DNA of 64,000 nucleotides from Moniliella sp. 'wahieum' (Eukaryota > Basidiomycota > Moniliellomycetes > Moniliellales > Moniliellaceae). The stretch spans positions 163,570-227,569 of the forward strand of contig RSEE01000098.1 in NCBI GenBank assembly GCA_003971905.1, read 5' to 3'. Below the pieces are notes generated by a model that saw only the letters and a list, made by a program, of their open reading frames with translations, had not been told where the DNA came from and made no database searches. This document shows, piece by piece, positions 45,396 to 55,330 of this stretch (its first letter is position 1; each line of letters starts with the position of its first letter). The position numbers and the translations under genes were made by a program.

Positions 45396-46677
45396 TGTAA
45401 GTTAAACGGTAAACGCTAGGGTGTCCTAGCCAGGGTGCAGTGCTCTGGTGGGGCGATCTGGAGATCGCCCTCGGCGCAATGCAGTCACTCGTCTCATGTC
45501 ACATGTCACATGTCACATGTCACCCCATGTCTCTGTGACCTGGCCAAGCCAAGGCAACATGCCGCTGTTATTCCAATGGGTTGTGCACCGCCTCGCCTGC
45601 CTCGCTCTCTCCCGCTCATTAGTCCCAGGCACTCCTGCTCCGGGCGAGCGTTACGTACAGCGAGGCTCTCAGGTCTCGGATCTCACCATCTGACCACGGT
45701 CAGCTGGTCAGGCCCAGGTACCCAGCGCTCACCTACTCAGTGCACTCAGCTCAGGCAGACAGCCTCTGCCCTGGCAAGTATATACCCTCCCCAGACCCTG
45801 CCAAACCACCGCCTCCGCCGGCAATCTCACATTCCTGTAGCCACCCCCGCACGTCCTTCGAACCCGCTGGGCTTGGTGCGCCAACTTGATCTGCTGTCGG
45901 TGTGCTTTTGTTGGTGGAGCGAGATGTGTATATCTGGACTACTATTAGCACGAGGTTTATACTGAGGTGATCACGGCAAGGGAATTTTACACGTGACCGT
46001 GTCCGAAGAGGCGAAAACAGTTCTGCTATGATATATGTCCTTGGAGAGATGTCCCTCTGTAGTCGCTCTGTTCCTGTAGCCAGAGAGCGACTTTGATCAG
46101 TCGATCCTGCACGACGCCCTTTTGCATTCCAGTACGATACTGTTACGATGGTTCATCCTCTGAGATCTGAGCCCTCATACTACTGCGGTCCTGTCTGCCA
46201 AAGTGCTTCCCCAATGCGCCCACAGGGGACTCAACATTCCTAGGCTGTGCTCCTATCGGATGCAGACACCCTGGGCCTCATCCGTATTAGCTACGGGTTT
46301 TCCCATTGGTAGGCGCGGTGGGGAACTTCCAGGCAGGACAATAGCACTTTTGATGACCGAGCCGCGCGTTCACTACTGCAGGACCACGTATAACGGAGCG
46401 GGGAGAGGCTTAGTAGCTGGGCTGTCAATCCGAACCTATAGCTGGGGCTTGGTTTCTAGTTGCGCGATCAAGCGCGTATTGTACCCGCACTAATGCTGTG
46501 CGACTTGCCAGGGACCCCCCGTCGCGTCAGATGCCGCATTGTGTTCGGCGGGTGGCACATCGGTCGGGTTGGGGAAGGATCTTCTATTACCATATGGCAG
46601 GACCCACCAAAAAGTGTGCAACCCTACTGCTCCCCGACCTGCACGTGACGGGGGCTGGCTGCGCCAAGTATCTTCTT
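45396..46677. other. Repeat-flanked unique stretch, no gene recognised
   Basis: Contains CACATGT repeats at 45498-45526 and otherwise no identifiable gene or RNA. Confidence 0.45.
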
Positions 46678-47183
46678 CTACAAATTCATAACGCAGACCC
46701 CCTTTTACTTTACGTAAAATTACACAAGCATGCCACCTGGCACGTTTCACCCGGCGCGTTCCAGGCGGGCGCAGCCAGGCGGATGCACATCTACAAATTC
46801 ATAACGCAGACCCCCTTTTTACTTTACGTAAAATTACACAAGCATGCCACCTGGCACGTTTCACCGGCGCGTCCAGGCGGGCGCAGCCAGGCGGATGCAC
46901 ATGGGTGATAAAAATTCCGCCCGAGGCGTAGTGGTGAATACTATTCCGCTCTCCAGCGTGGAAACGGTGGACGGTGGCTACGGTGGCGACGGGGAACGGT
47001 GGCTAAGGTGGCGACAAGCACCCTCCAGCGTGGAACGGTGGACCGGTGGCTAAGGTGGCGATGGGGGGAACGGTGGCTACGGTGGGGAAGGCGGACCCGG
47101 TGGCTAAGATGGCGACGGTGCACCAAGCATCAAGCTGGGGCGAAGCCCCAGCTGACCGGGCCGTAGGCCCGGTGGTCTTCTAG
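46678..47183 (+). repeat. Composite hairpin repeat, copy B with tandem first module
   Basis: The first module (CTACAAATTCATAACGCAGA and onward) occurs twice with a 113-base period (46678 and 46791). Only the second continues into the GGTGGCTAAGGTGGCGA minisatellite and the GC hairpins (AGCTGGGGCGAAGCCCCAGC and ACCGGGCCGTAGGCCCGGT). Confidence 0.88.
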
Positions 47184-47250
47184 TATTACCATACGAGGAG
47201 GACCACCGGCCTACGGCCCGGTCGGCTGGGGCTTCGCCCCAGCTTGGTGC
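47121..47250. repeat. Large imperfect inverted repeat
   Basis: The block CACCAAGC...AGCTGGGGCGAAGCCCC...GACCGGGCCGTAGG is followed, after a short centre near 47187 (TCTAGTATTACCATACGAGG), by its reverse complement ending AGCTTGGTGCTG. Each arm of about 55 bases itself contains two smaller hairpins. Confidence 0.88.
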
Positions 47251-47684
47251 TGCGTCGCCACCTTAGCCACCGTTCCCCCTTCGCCACCTTAGCCACCGTT
47301 CCCCCGTCGCTACCGTTCCACGCTGGAACCCTTCCACGCTGGAGAGGGCAAATAATATCACCGACAAGGAGGACCACCGGCCTACGGCCCGGTCAGCTGC
47401 TGGTCGCCACCTTAGCCACCGTTCCCCTTCGCCACCGTAGCCACCGTTCCCCGGTCCACCGTTCCACGCTGGAACCCTTCCACGCTGGAGAGGGCAAATA
47501 ATATCACCGACGAGGAGACCACCGGGCCTACGGCCCGGTCTGCGGTGTCGCCACTTAGCCACCGTTCCCCGTCGCCAACCTTAGCACCGTTCCCCTTCGC
47601 CACCTTAGCCACCGTCCACCGTCGCTACCGTTCCACGCGGAACCCTTCCACGCTGGAGAGGGCAAATAATATCACCGATTCTCT
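47200..47684 (-). repeat. Composite hairpin repeat, inverted tandem copies
   Basis: On the minus strand, three successive units of about 145 bp each contain GGTGATATTATTTGCCCTCT, GAAGGGTTCCAGCGTGGAAC and a GGTGGCTAAGGTGGCGA minisatellite. Each also has a GACCGGGCCGTAGGC hairpin arm. It is the inverted counterpart of copies A and B. Confidence 0.85.
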
Positions 47685-47883
47685 GGCTGGGGTGGCTGGG
47701 GTGGCTGGCTGCGCCGGTGGCTACGCAATGCTGATGTAAAAGAGTGGTGCACACCCCGTTGGGATTCTAAATAGTATAGAGATTTCTGGCTGCGGGTGGC
47801 TGGGAACGTGGCACCGGTCGGCACGTGCCTATGACGTAACAGTGTGCAGGATTTCCCAGCCGATCTTATGACATAGAGAGAGA

Positions 47884-50305
47884 TACGCCTGAGACCAAAT
47901 GACCTACCTGGGCTACGGGCGCCGGGCCCCAGGCCGCGTCCTACGAAGATGGGGTGATGTTCCATGAGCGGTGACCTGAACCAAGCCACAGCGGCGCTGT
48001 GCCGCCCGAGCGGTGCATGATGCATGACACAATCGGCAGCGGAGCCGGGCAGGAGGGCGCAGGCGGCGCGTGGGTCCCGTCGGCGTCTGCCGCGTCACCG
48101 GTCACCCAGCCCAAACTGGCCCGCTTGGATCAGGCCCGGGCGCAGACGGCCGAGAGCTGGCCCGCAGCTGACACACGCCCCAGGTCACACGTCATGCACG
48201 TCATGCCGCCGCCTCGCCGCGCCCGTCCACATCCGCTTATAAGTCGCCCGTCCCAGCCACCCCGGCCTTGTCCTGCCCGCCTCCGCCCCTCCCCCCTCCC
48301 TTGGCCTGCACACCATGCGCTTCCCTCGATCGCTGGCCGTCCGGTGACCATCATTGGCGCTGGAACGCTCGGCCGCCGCATGGCGCTCATGTGGATGACC
48401 CGTGGCGGCGCCGTCAACCTCTAGTACGCATGCCCGGCCTTGCCTGCTTGCGGACGCGTCCCTAACCCTCGTCTGCGCAGCGACCCCTCCTCCTCCCAGC
48501 TGCAGTCGGCCCAGAAGTACGCGCTCGGCGCGCTTCCAAGCGTCATTTCCGACCACGTCCCCGGCGGCTCCCCCGGCAAGCTCAACCTGTTCAACCAGTC
48601 TTCTCCCTCGGCTGCCTTGGCCGACTCTTGGATGGTGATTGAGGCGGTGCCCGAGGAGATCCAGCTGAAGCACAAGGTGCTCAGCAGCATCAGCGCTGCC
48701 TCCCTACGGATGCGATCGTCGCCCAGCAACTCCTCCTCCTTCTCGGGTGCCGAGCTGCGTGATGCCATCCCCAGCTCGCATAGCCCCAGTTCCTTTGCAC
48801 GCACTACTATTCGCCTCCGGAGATCAACCTCCTGGAGATTATGCCCAACTCTCGACCGACAAGGACATCACTCCCTTTCTTGCCAAGGTTGCTGCCGAAC
48901 ATGGACTCAAGCCGATTCAGGTCAAGAAGGATTCGGTTGGCTTGGTTGGCAACCGGGTATGGGCAGCGATCAAGCGCGAGGCACTCAAGGTTGCCGCCGA
49001 GGGCGTCAGCACACCGGCCGACATTGACATTGCGCTGAACCAATTTGTTCCGGGGCTCAAACCCTTTGCTCTGATGGACAAGGTGGGACTCAACACGGTG
49101 CTGAATGTGGAAAAGCATTACCATGCTATCTACCCCAGTCTTGCCAAGGAATATGGCGATGTGCTTTCATATGTGGATGCGAAGGTGCAAAAGAACGAGT
49201 TGGGCTGGCCGACGGACAAGGGCTTCTTTGACTACGTTCCCCTCGACAAGCAGAAGCACATTCTTGTTCTCGACGTTTACAAGGGCTATGCCCCGTTGCT
49301 CCGTCGACGGCCGCCAAACCGAACACATTTCCCAAAATCTCCACATGCCCGATGGCGTGGGTGGCCGCGCACGATGGCTCAGTCTTTGTGGGGTGCATGG
49401 GCGCGGTGCCAGCAGAGGAGGATGGGTACCTGGTCCGTGTCTTCCCACCCACCGAAGAAGGCGGGGAATGGACGACCAAGGTGATTGTCCCCAAGGGCAT
49501 TGCGTTTACGCCTAAGCAGCTGGCCTTGGACGAGAAGCGCGAGAAGCTCTACTGGTCCGACCGTGAGGCGGCGGGGGTGTGGCGGTCCAACTACGACGGC
49601 TCGGAGGTGGAGATCCTGTTCCAAACCGTGCCCGACGGCACTGCGCGCCCATCCCGGACCAGACCAAGCACTGTGTCGGCTGCACGGTGGACAGCGAAAA
49701 GGGCTGGGTGTATTGGACACTCAAGGGCCCCGCGCGCGGCGGCCACGGCTCCATTCTACGTGCGCCCATTGACCAAAAGGGCGTGCATCCATTGAGCGCA
49801 AGGACATTGAGGTCTTGTATGAAAACCTGCCGGAACCATCGACCTGCACTTGGCCGAGGGCGGCAAGCGGCGCTCTACTGGACCGACCGTGGGGTCGGCG
49901 GCTTGTTCACCGCGCTTGTTCCAGAACAGTTGACCCCAAGCACGACGGCGACCATCAAGGAGGCTCCCAAGTTGCTTTCTGACCATTTCCACCAGACCAT
50001 CGGCCTCACCGTCGACGAAGAGGCCGGCTACATTTACGTGGCTGACCTGGTGGCGCTGTGTACCGTACCAACCTGGATGGCTCGGACAAGATCCGCTGCC
50101 GGTCAACGGACACCAACGTGTACACGGGCCTGGCTCTCCAGCTGCCTGCATCTAATTAATCAGCCTGCCTGTCTGGCTGACGGGGTTGTTTGTGTCTTGA
50201 TAATAATCGTCCATCGCGTTGCCATTCATACCGTGTGTAGTTGGAACCGTGGAAGGTGCCCCGTATGGCTTGCTTGCAAACAGGGACTCGTGAATGGCAA
50301 TGGTT
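47884..50305 (+). repeat. 2.4-kb segmental duplication, copy 2
   Basis: Direct repeat of 16829-19230 with the same upstream region, gene and short downstream flank. The boundary falls about 200 bp after the hairpin array and the right end precedes subtelomeric sequence. Confidence 0.92.
48314..50159 (+). CDS. 3-hydroxyacyl-CoA dehydrogenase/YWTD-propeller fusion, copy 2, frameshifted
   Basis: Paralogue of the gene at 17244-19086 with the same domain order and a 57-nt intron at 48424-48480. A base is missing right after the start (ATGCGCTTCC here, ATGCCGCTTCC in copy 1), so translation from 48314 would stop early unless that is an error. Segments intact here but broken in copy 1 include FSGAELRDAIPSS, GLVGNRVWAAIKREALKVAA, ADIDIALNQFVPGLKPFALM, KVIVPKGIAFTPKQLALDEK and LLSDHFHQTIGLTVDEEAG. 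Others (for example ADLGGAVCRTNLDG) are intact only in copy 1. About 4% of positions differ by eye. The upstream flank is also duplicated, so the same promoter could drive both. Confidence 0.8.
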
Positions 50306-51230
50306 AGTGGGCCCACCTCTCAGTTTGAGGGCGTAGGTAGGGTTCCTGCGTAGGTTAATTACCAAAGTTGGTACTAGCCAGTGGATGCTATTGTGCTATC
50401 GTCACTGCATGTTGCGCGAGGTTGCGCGCTACTGCGTTTCGAATATTTCATGTTGTGCCGCTTTGTAAGCCTGTGCCACCCCAGGCCGCCGGTTGAAACT
50501 TTGGCAAAAAAATTACCTAAGATCCGGATTTTGGGGGATTCATCTACCATTTTGCACCCCTGAACGGGATGTGCCACCCTTTTTTGCCCATTTTAGCCCC
50601 TAAATTTTGCACCCCCAACGGGATGTGCCGGCACTTTTTTGGCCCTGCGGGGCCCAAATTTGCACCCCGAACGGGACGTGCCTCCACCGATGAGCAATGG
50701 GTGATGTCCGGGGTCCTCGCGTACCCTTTCCCGGTTACCCTTTACCCCCGTCGGTGCACGTTGCAACGTTGGGGTGGCAACTGGCTGGGTTAAACATTCA
50801 ACGGTAATTATTACAGCCCATCTCACAAACATCTGCCATCGGCTTTGGGGTGGGTGTATCGGGTAAGTACTCACTGAGTACCAGACAGAGTGAGTAGACA
50901 CCAAGTAGGCATCGCCGCCGGTCCGTTTTTCTGTGGGTTGGTGTCAGAGAGCTGATCTCAGCCATCTCTCCACTCAGTATTCGGTCCCGACGTGCCGAGT
51001 GGACAAAAAGTGCAGCCGCCGGACCACTCGCCCATCGCTTGCGGACTGCGTTGGGAATTGGAATTCCCAAGTTTTGGCACCCAAGTCGACCCTCTCATCT
51101 CGGTTTTTTCTTTGGTTGCCCAGCTGTGTTCTGCACCACCAGCACCAGCACCAGCACCACCGTCCCATCCACGCTGGACCGGCCCCAGTTCCCCCCCCCC
51201 CACGCCGCCAACCCACCACAAACCAGACCA
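50306..51230. other. Intergenic, start of subtelomeric region
   Basis: Contains three spaced copies of a GGGATGTGCC/GGGACGTGCC motif after TTTTGCACCCC or TTTGCACCCC (50555-50685), so a short degenerate tandem repeat. The right part is the likely promoter and leader of the Reg1-like gene. Confidence 0.5.
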
Positions 51231-51648
51231 ATGCGTGTACTTCCAATGCGTGCGCTTCCCGCGACGGACGATGCCGAGGTGGAGGAGCGCGCACGGATTT
51301 GCGTCGACTACCTGTCGCACCAATGGGTGGGCGAAGAAGATGTGTGGGCAAGTTGGCGCGCAATGAGCAAGCACAAGTATCGACTGGTAATGGTGTCCGA
51401 TTGGAAAATGCTTCGTGGCGGACTTGGGCCCAACACCGCGCGAGCCTGCCTACGGTCTACCCAAGGACACTCAATTGGTACGTTTTTGTCTTTTTGGGTT
51501 TTGCGGGTTTGCGGGTTTGCCTCCCACCCCCTGTGGCTCGGCGTGGCTCGGGGTCTGGGTTCTAGGCTCTGGGCTCTTTCTGGGTCTTGGCCTCGTGGTT
51601 TGTTGGGCTCCACTAACCACCCCGTTTGGTTGGGTCTGTGTTTGTGTT

Positions 51649-51689
<41 letters not shown>

Positions 51690-53180
51690 GTCTTGGGTGG
51701 TTCCTCCTTTTGGGGGGTGTATTGGGTCACGTTTGCATTTGCCTTTACCTTTACGTTTACCTTGCCCTTGCCCTTGCCTTTGCCCTTTACATCTACATTT
51801 TACCTTTGACGACCTCTCCCCCCAAAGGCTGAAAGACAGCGACGTGACTTGGCTGTACGGACCACTCCACGCGCGTCCGGCGGCCGTGCCAGCACGTAAG
51901 CCCACTTCTCTCGCCGCCCGAGCGCGTCGCGACCCGACACTCTCACTTGGTTCCCGGCGCTCGGTCTCTAGGTCCGTCTCCGGTTCGGAACCCCCGTCTC
52001 ACACCGTCACCCTCCGCGCACTCGCACCACCCGCCCCGCCCCCCCCCTCCCCACCCGACACAGCCCATACAGAAACGGTCGAACGAGGCGTAGAAGAGGG
52101 GGAGGAGAGTAAGGGGGGAGCCGTGCGGTTGAGCGAGGACGAGGACGAGTACGCGTGCGGGGTCGAGGGTGAGGGGGAGTGCGAGAAGGAGGGATCGAGG
52201 GTGTTGGAGTCCGAGTCCGAGTCCGAGTACAAGTGCGAGATGGCGTTGGTGCATGCGGGGTTTGGTGGGTACGTGAATGCGAGTGGGCAAAAGTCCATTC
52301 TCAAGCACCGCACCATTGGTCAGCTGTTGCTCTCTGACGGACCGATGCGTACTAAGGCCGGTGTGGGGCCTGGTGTGAGTGTGGGTGAGGGTGTGGGTAC
52401 ACCAATGGTCTTGCCTCCTTCTCCCTCCCCCTCGTCTCCCTCTCTCTCTTCTCCTTGTTCTCCTTGTTCTTCTTCTTGTTCTTCTCCCTCGTCCCCTTAT
52501 TCTCCCTCTCTCCCTCATCCGCTTGCCCGCCTGACTCCCCACCCTATCCCGTCTGTTCGCCTACGAACTGCGCATCTGCATCGGCATCTACACCTGCATC
52601 TGCACCTGCACGCGCACCGTACACTTCTACTTCTCCTGGGTGTAGGTCCGTCGCGACATGCTGCGCGCAAGCTGAGCCGGCTGCGCGCCCGAGCCCGACC
52701 AAACGTATCACGTTCAATCCCCATGTGGAACAGTGCATTGCCCTCCCGCCTCGCTCGGTCCACCCTGACCGCGAAGCATGGGGTGAGGAATGCACCGACG
52801 ATTGCGCAGACGGATGGGGCGACGGGTGGACGACGGATGGAGCGGCGGATGGAGCGGCGGCGGTACGGGACCCTTCCCTTCCCCGATCCGTACGATTGCA
52901 CGCTTGGCGCCTACGCGGCTCAAGCAAGACGAAGGCCAAGCCGACGCCCAAGGCGAAGAAGAAAGGAGGAACAGGATGATGGGGGGAAGGACTGATGGGG
53001 TCCTGGTTGGCTCGGTGGACGCTACCGGCCCAAGGAGGACAAGTAGCGGTGCGAGGACGAGGGCGCGGAGGGAACGCTGGCACAGGGACGTCTGAGGTCC
53101 CATCTGCACCTGCACCTGCGGCGGTAGTGGACACGCAGTCCCCTATCTCGGACTCGGTTTCTATGGTTGGATGGTACGGT
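51231..53180 (+). CDS. Reg1-like protein phosphatase-1 regulatory subunit (GATA-AreA-like/DUF1752 domain), frameshifted
   Basis: Fungal proteins of this type target PP1 (Glc7) in glucose repression. The ATG at 51231 begins MRVLPMRALPATDDAEVEER, followed by VDYLSHQWVGEEDVWASWR and NGVRLENASWRTWAQHRASL, the conserved AreA-like region. A 350-nt intron (51478-51827, GTACGT...CCAAAG) rich in TG repeats interrupts NW and LKDSDVTWLYGPL. Further on are an acidic segment (SEDEDEYACGVEGEGE), GQKSILKHRTIGQLLL, then KRITFNPHVEQCIALP. That last segment contains the RxxF-like PP1-docking element of the family. Next is IRTIARLAPTRLK, equivalent to the family TIA-L-xT-LK. Composition then degenerates into Gly/Arg-rich sequence. 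The 3' end is uncertain; a donor-like GTACGT at 53179 may lead to another exon. Frame changes near 51388, 52400, 52900 and 53095. Confidence 0.72.
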
Positions 53181-53740
53181 ACGTTGAATCTCCCTCCCCA
53201 CTTCCCGTTCTCATCTCCCTGTGGTCTCATATCTCCCGTCCGCGGGGCACGGGTGAGGTAGGACATGGACATGTACATGTACACGTCTCTGTGCCAACCC
53301 TGGAGAAACAGAGCGACGGCAAGGTACTGACCAGTATGGGCCTTTTGTCTCTCTTTGTACTATCTTTTTGTTCTGTTCTGTGTGGTTTTACTTGGTTGGT
53401 TTGTTGCGGACCACGTCGACCTGTAACCTACAACCTACGATGTATGTCGTACGACGTACGACCTACAACTTACGACATACGACCGGTGACCTTGCGGGGC
53501 GGGGGGGGGGGGGCGAGCAGCTGTTGGACGAACAATAGGGTGGACCGAGCGGTGGACCAAGCGCTGGACCAGTGGCTGGACCGAGCAGCATGTCCGTTCC
53601 CAGCCGGACTTGACCCACGACACGCATCACACGCTCGACTGGGACCCCCAGAACCACAAGCACGATGACAAGGACCACCAGGACCCCAAGGACCCGAATC
53701 TGACGCCGAAGCAAACCGAGTCCCAGACACAACCCCAGAC
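53181..53740. other. Gene 3' end or intergenic with palindromic TACGAC stretch
   Basis: Contains a run of TACGAC/GTCGTA palindromes at 53428-53482 and a G-run at 53497-53512. Beyond these no feature is seen. Confidence 0.45.
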
Positions 53741-54137
53741 CCTAGTCTTATATTGGCGTGTGATGAGTCCTGTCAAAACGCGGCTCAATTAGTACTGAGA
53801 CAGGTATTTTAGCCCAAACTGGGACACCCCACGAAAAGTCAGCCACCACAGTGTGATGGGGACCAAAATGTGGTGCCTGACGTTTGGTGATCTCTGACAT
53901 TTCGGGTGGGGCTTAGTCCTGGAATGCGGTATTCACGCTGTCACGCCTGGAATGTGACATGTGAGGAGGGCAAAATGCGGGGTCTGACGTTTGGTGAGCT
54001 CTGACATTCTTTGATGGCGTTCCTTGCGGAAACGTAGCGGGCCCTGCCACGCTGCTTGCGCCGTGCCCGGTCCCGACTCTGGCCTGTGTGGCGCCTGGGC
54101 CAGCGCTCCGTGGGGGATCGGCAACGACGATAGGGCC
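53741..54137 (+). repeat. 397-bp subtelomeric repeat, unit 1
   Basis: Begins CCTAGTCTTATATTGGCG and ends ACGACGATAGGGCC. An apparently identical copy of the same length starts 567 bp downstream at 54308. Part of it (CCTGTC...GACAGG with CTCA...TGAG inside) can fold into a hairpin. Confidence 0.95.
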
Positions 54138-54212
54138 TAGACATATGTTCATTGATACATCTGGTATGAGTGACCTAGACGTATGTTCAGTGATACATTT
54201 GGTACGGCTGAT
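54136..54212 (+). repeat. 38-bp motif, two copies
   Basis: CCTAGACATATGTTCATTGA and CCTAGACGTATGTTCAGTGA start 38 bases apart, each followed by TACATCTGGTA or TACATTTGGTA. The pair recurs at 58634 and 58693. Confidence 0.9.
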
Positions 54213-54307
54213 CGATGATATGACGGCCACAAATGCAATTTGACACTAGTGTCGATTTCTATTTGTTTCCAGCCTACAGTTGGTACGGATCCTATTTGTG
54301 GTCGAGG

Positions 54308-54704
54308 CCTAGTCTTATATTGGCGTGTGATGAGTCCTGTCAAAACGCGGCTCAATTAGTACTGAGACAGGTATTTTAGCCCAAACTGGGACACCCCACG
54401 AAAAGTCAGCCACCACAGTGTGATGGGGACCAAAATGTGGTGCCTGACGTTTGGTGATCTCTGACATTTCGGGTGGGGCTTAGTCCTGGAATGCGGTATT
54501 CACGCTGTCACGCCTGGAATGTGACATGTGAGGAGGGCAAAATGCGGGGTCTGACGTTTGGTGAGCTCTGACATTCTTTGATGGCGTTCCTTGCGGAAAC
54601 GTAGCGGGCCCTGCCACGCTGCTTGCGCCGTGCCCGGTCCCGACTCTGGCCTGTGTGGCGCCTGGGCCAGCGCTCCGTGGGGGATCGGCAACGACGATAG
54701 GGCC
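54308..54704 (+). repeat. 397-bp subtelomeric repeat, unit 2
   Basis: Matches unit 1 base for base as far as I can read; its end runs on into the tandem repeat of 54602-55330 rather than into the 38-bp motif. Confidence 0.95.
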
Positions 54705-55330
54705 ATTCGCGACCAAGGTAATTGTTTCTTTCTGGTCGAGGGGCGGGTGACGGGCGTGCCGGCCCGGACCGTGGCTAGGTGCGCTCGGTGATGGGTCCTG
54801 GGCGTGCCGACTTGGGCCGTGGCTGGGTCCGCTTGGTGACAGGTCCTCGGCGGCTGGGGCCGTTGCTGGGTCCGCTTGGTGACTGGTCCTGCATTGGGCC
54901 GAAGAGCCGCTTGTCACAAGTGGTCAGGCCTGTCTTTACCTTGCATTCTGGGTCAATCCGCCAAGCGGGCCCTGCCACGCTGCTTGCGCCGTGCCCGGTC
55001 CCGACTTTGCTCTGTGTGGCGCCTGGGCCAGCGCTCCGTGGGGGATCGGCAACGACGATAGGGCCATTCGCGACCAAGGTAATTGTTTGCTTTCTGGTCG
55101 AGGGGCGGGTGACGGGGCGTGCCGGCCCGGACCATGGCTAGGTGCGCTCGGTGATGGGTCTTGGCGTGCCGACTTGGGCCGTGGCTGGGTCCGCTTGGTG
55201 ACAGGTCCTCGGCGGGGCGGCTGGGGCCGTTGCTGGGTCCGCTTGGTGACTGGTCCTGCATTGGGCCGAAGAGCCGCTTGTCACATGTGGCCCGTCCTGT
55301 CTCGATATCCTTGCGTTCTGGGCCAATCCG
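54602..55330 (+). repeat. 361-bp tandem duplication
   Basis: Units begin AGCGGGCCCTGCCACGCTGC at 54602 and 54964. Each continues through GGGGGATCGGCAACGACG, GACCAAGGTAATTGTTT, GGTGACAGGTCCTCGGCGG and GAAGAGCCGCTTGTCAC. Small indels distinguish them. Confidence 0.9.

Noticed and set aside
53755-53805. Hammerhead-like core TGATGAGTCC followed by CAAAACG in the 397-bp repeat
   Set aside because: The strand after stem II is not GAAAC and the GGAC complement is missing. The conserved catalytic core cannot form; only a simple CCTGT/ACAGG plus CTCA/TGAG hairpin is supported.
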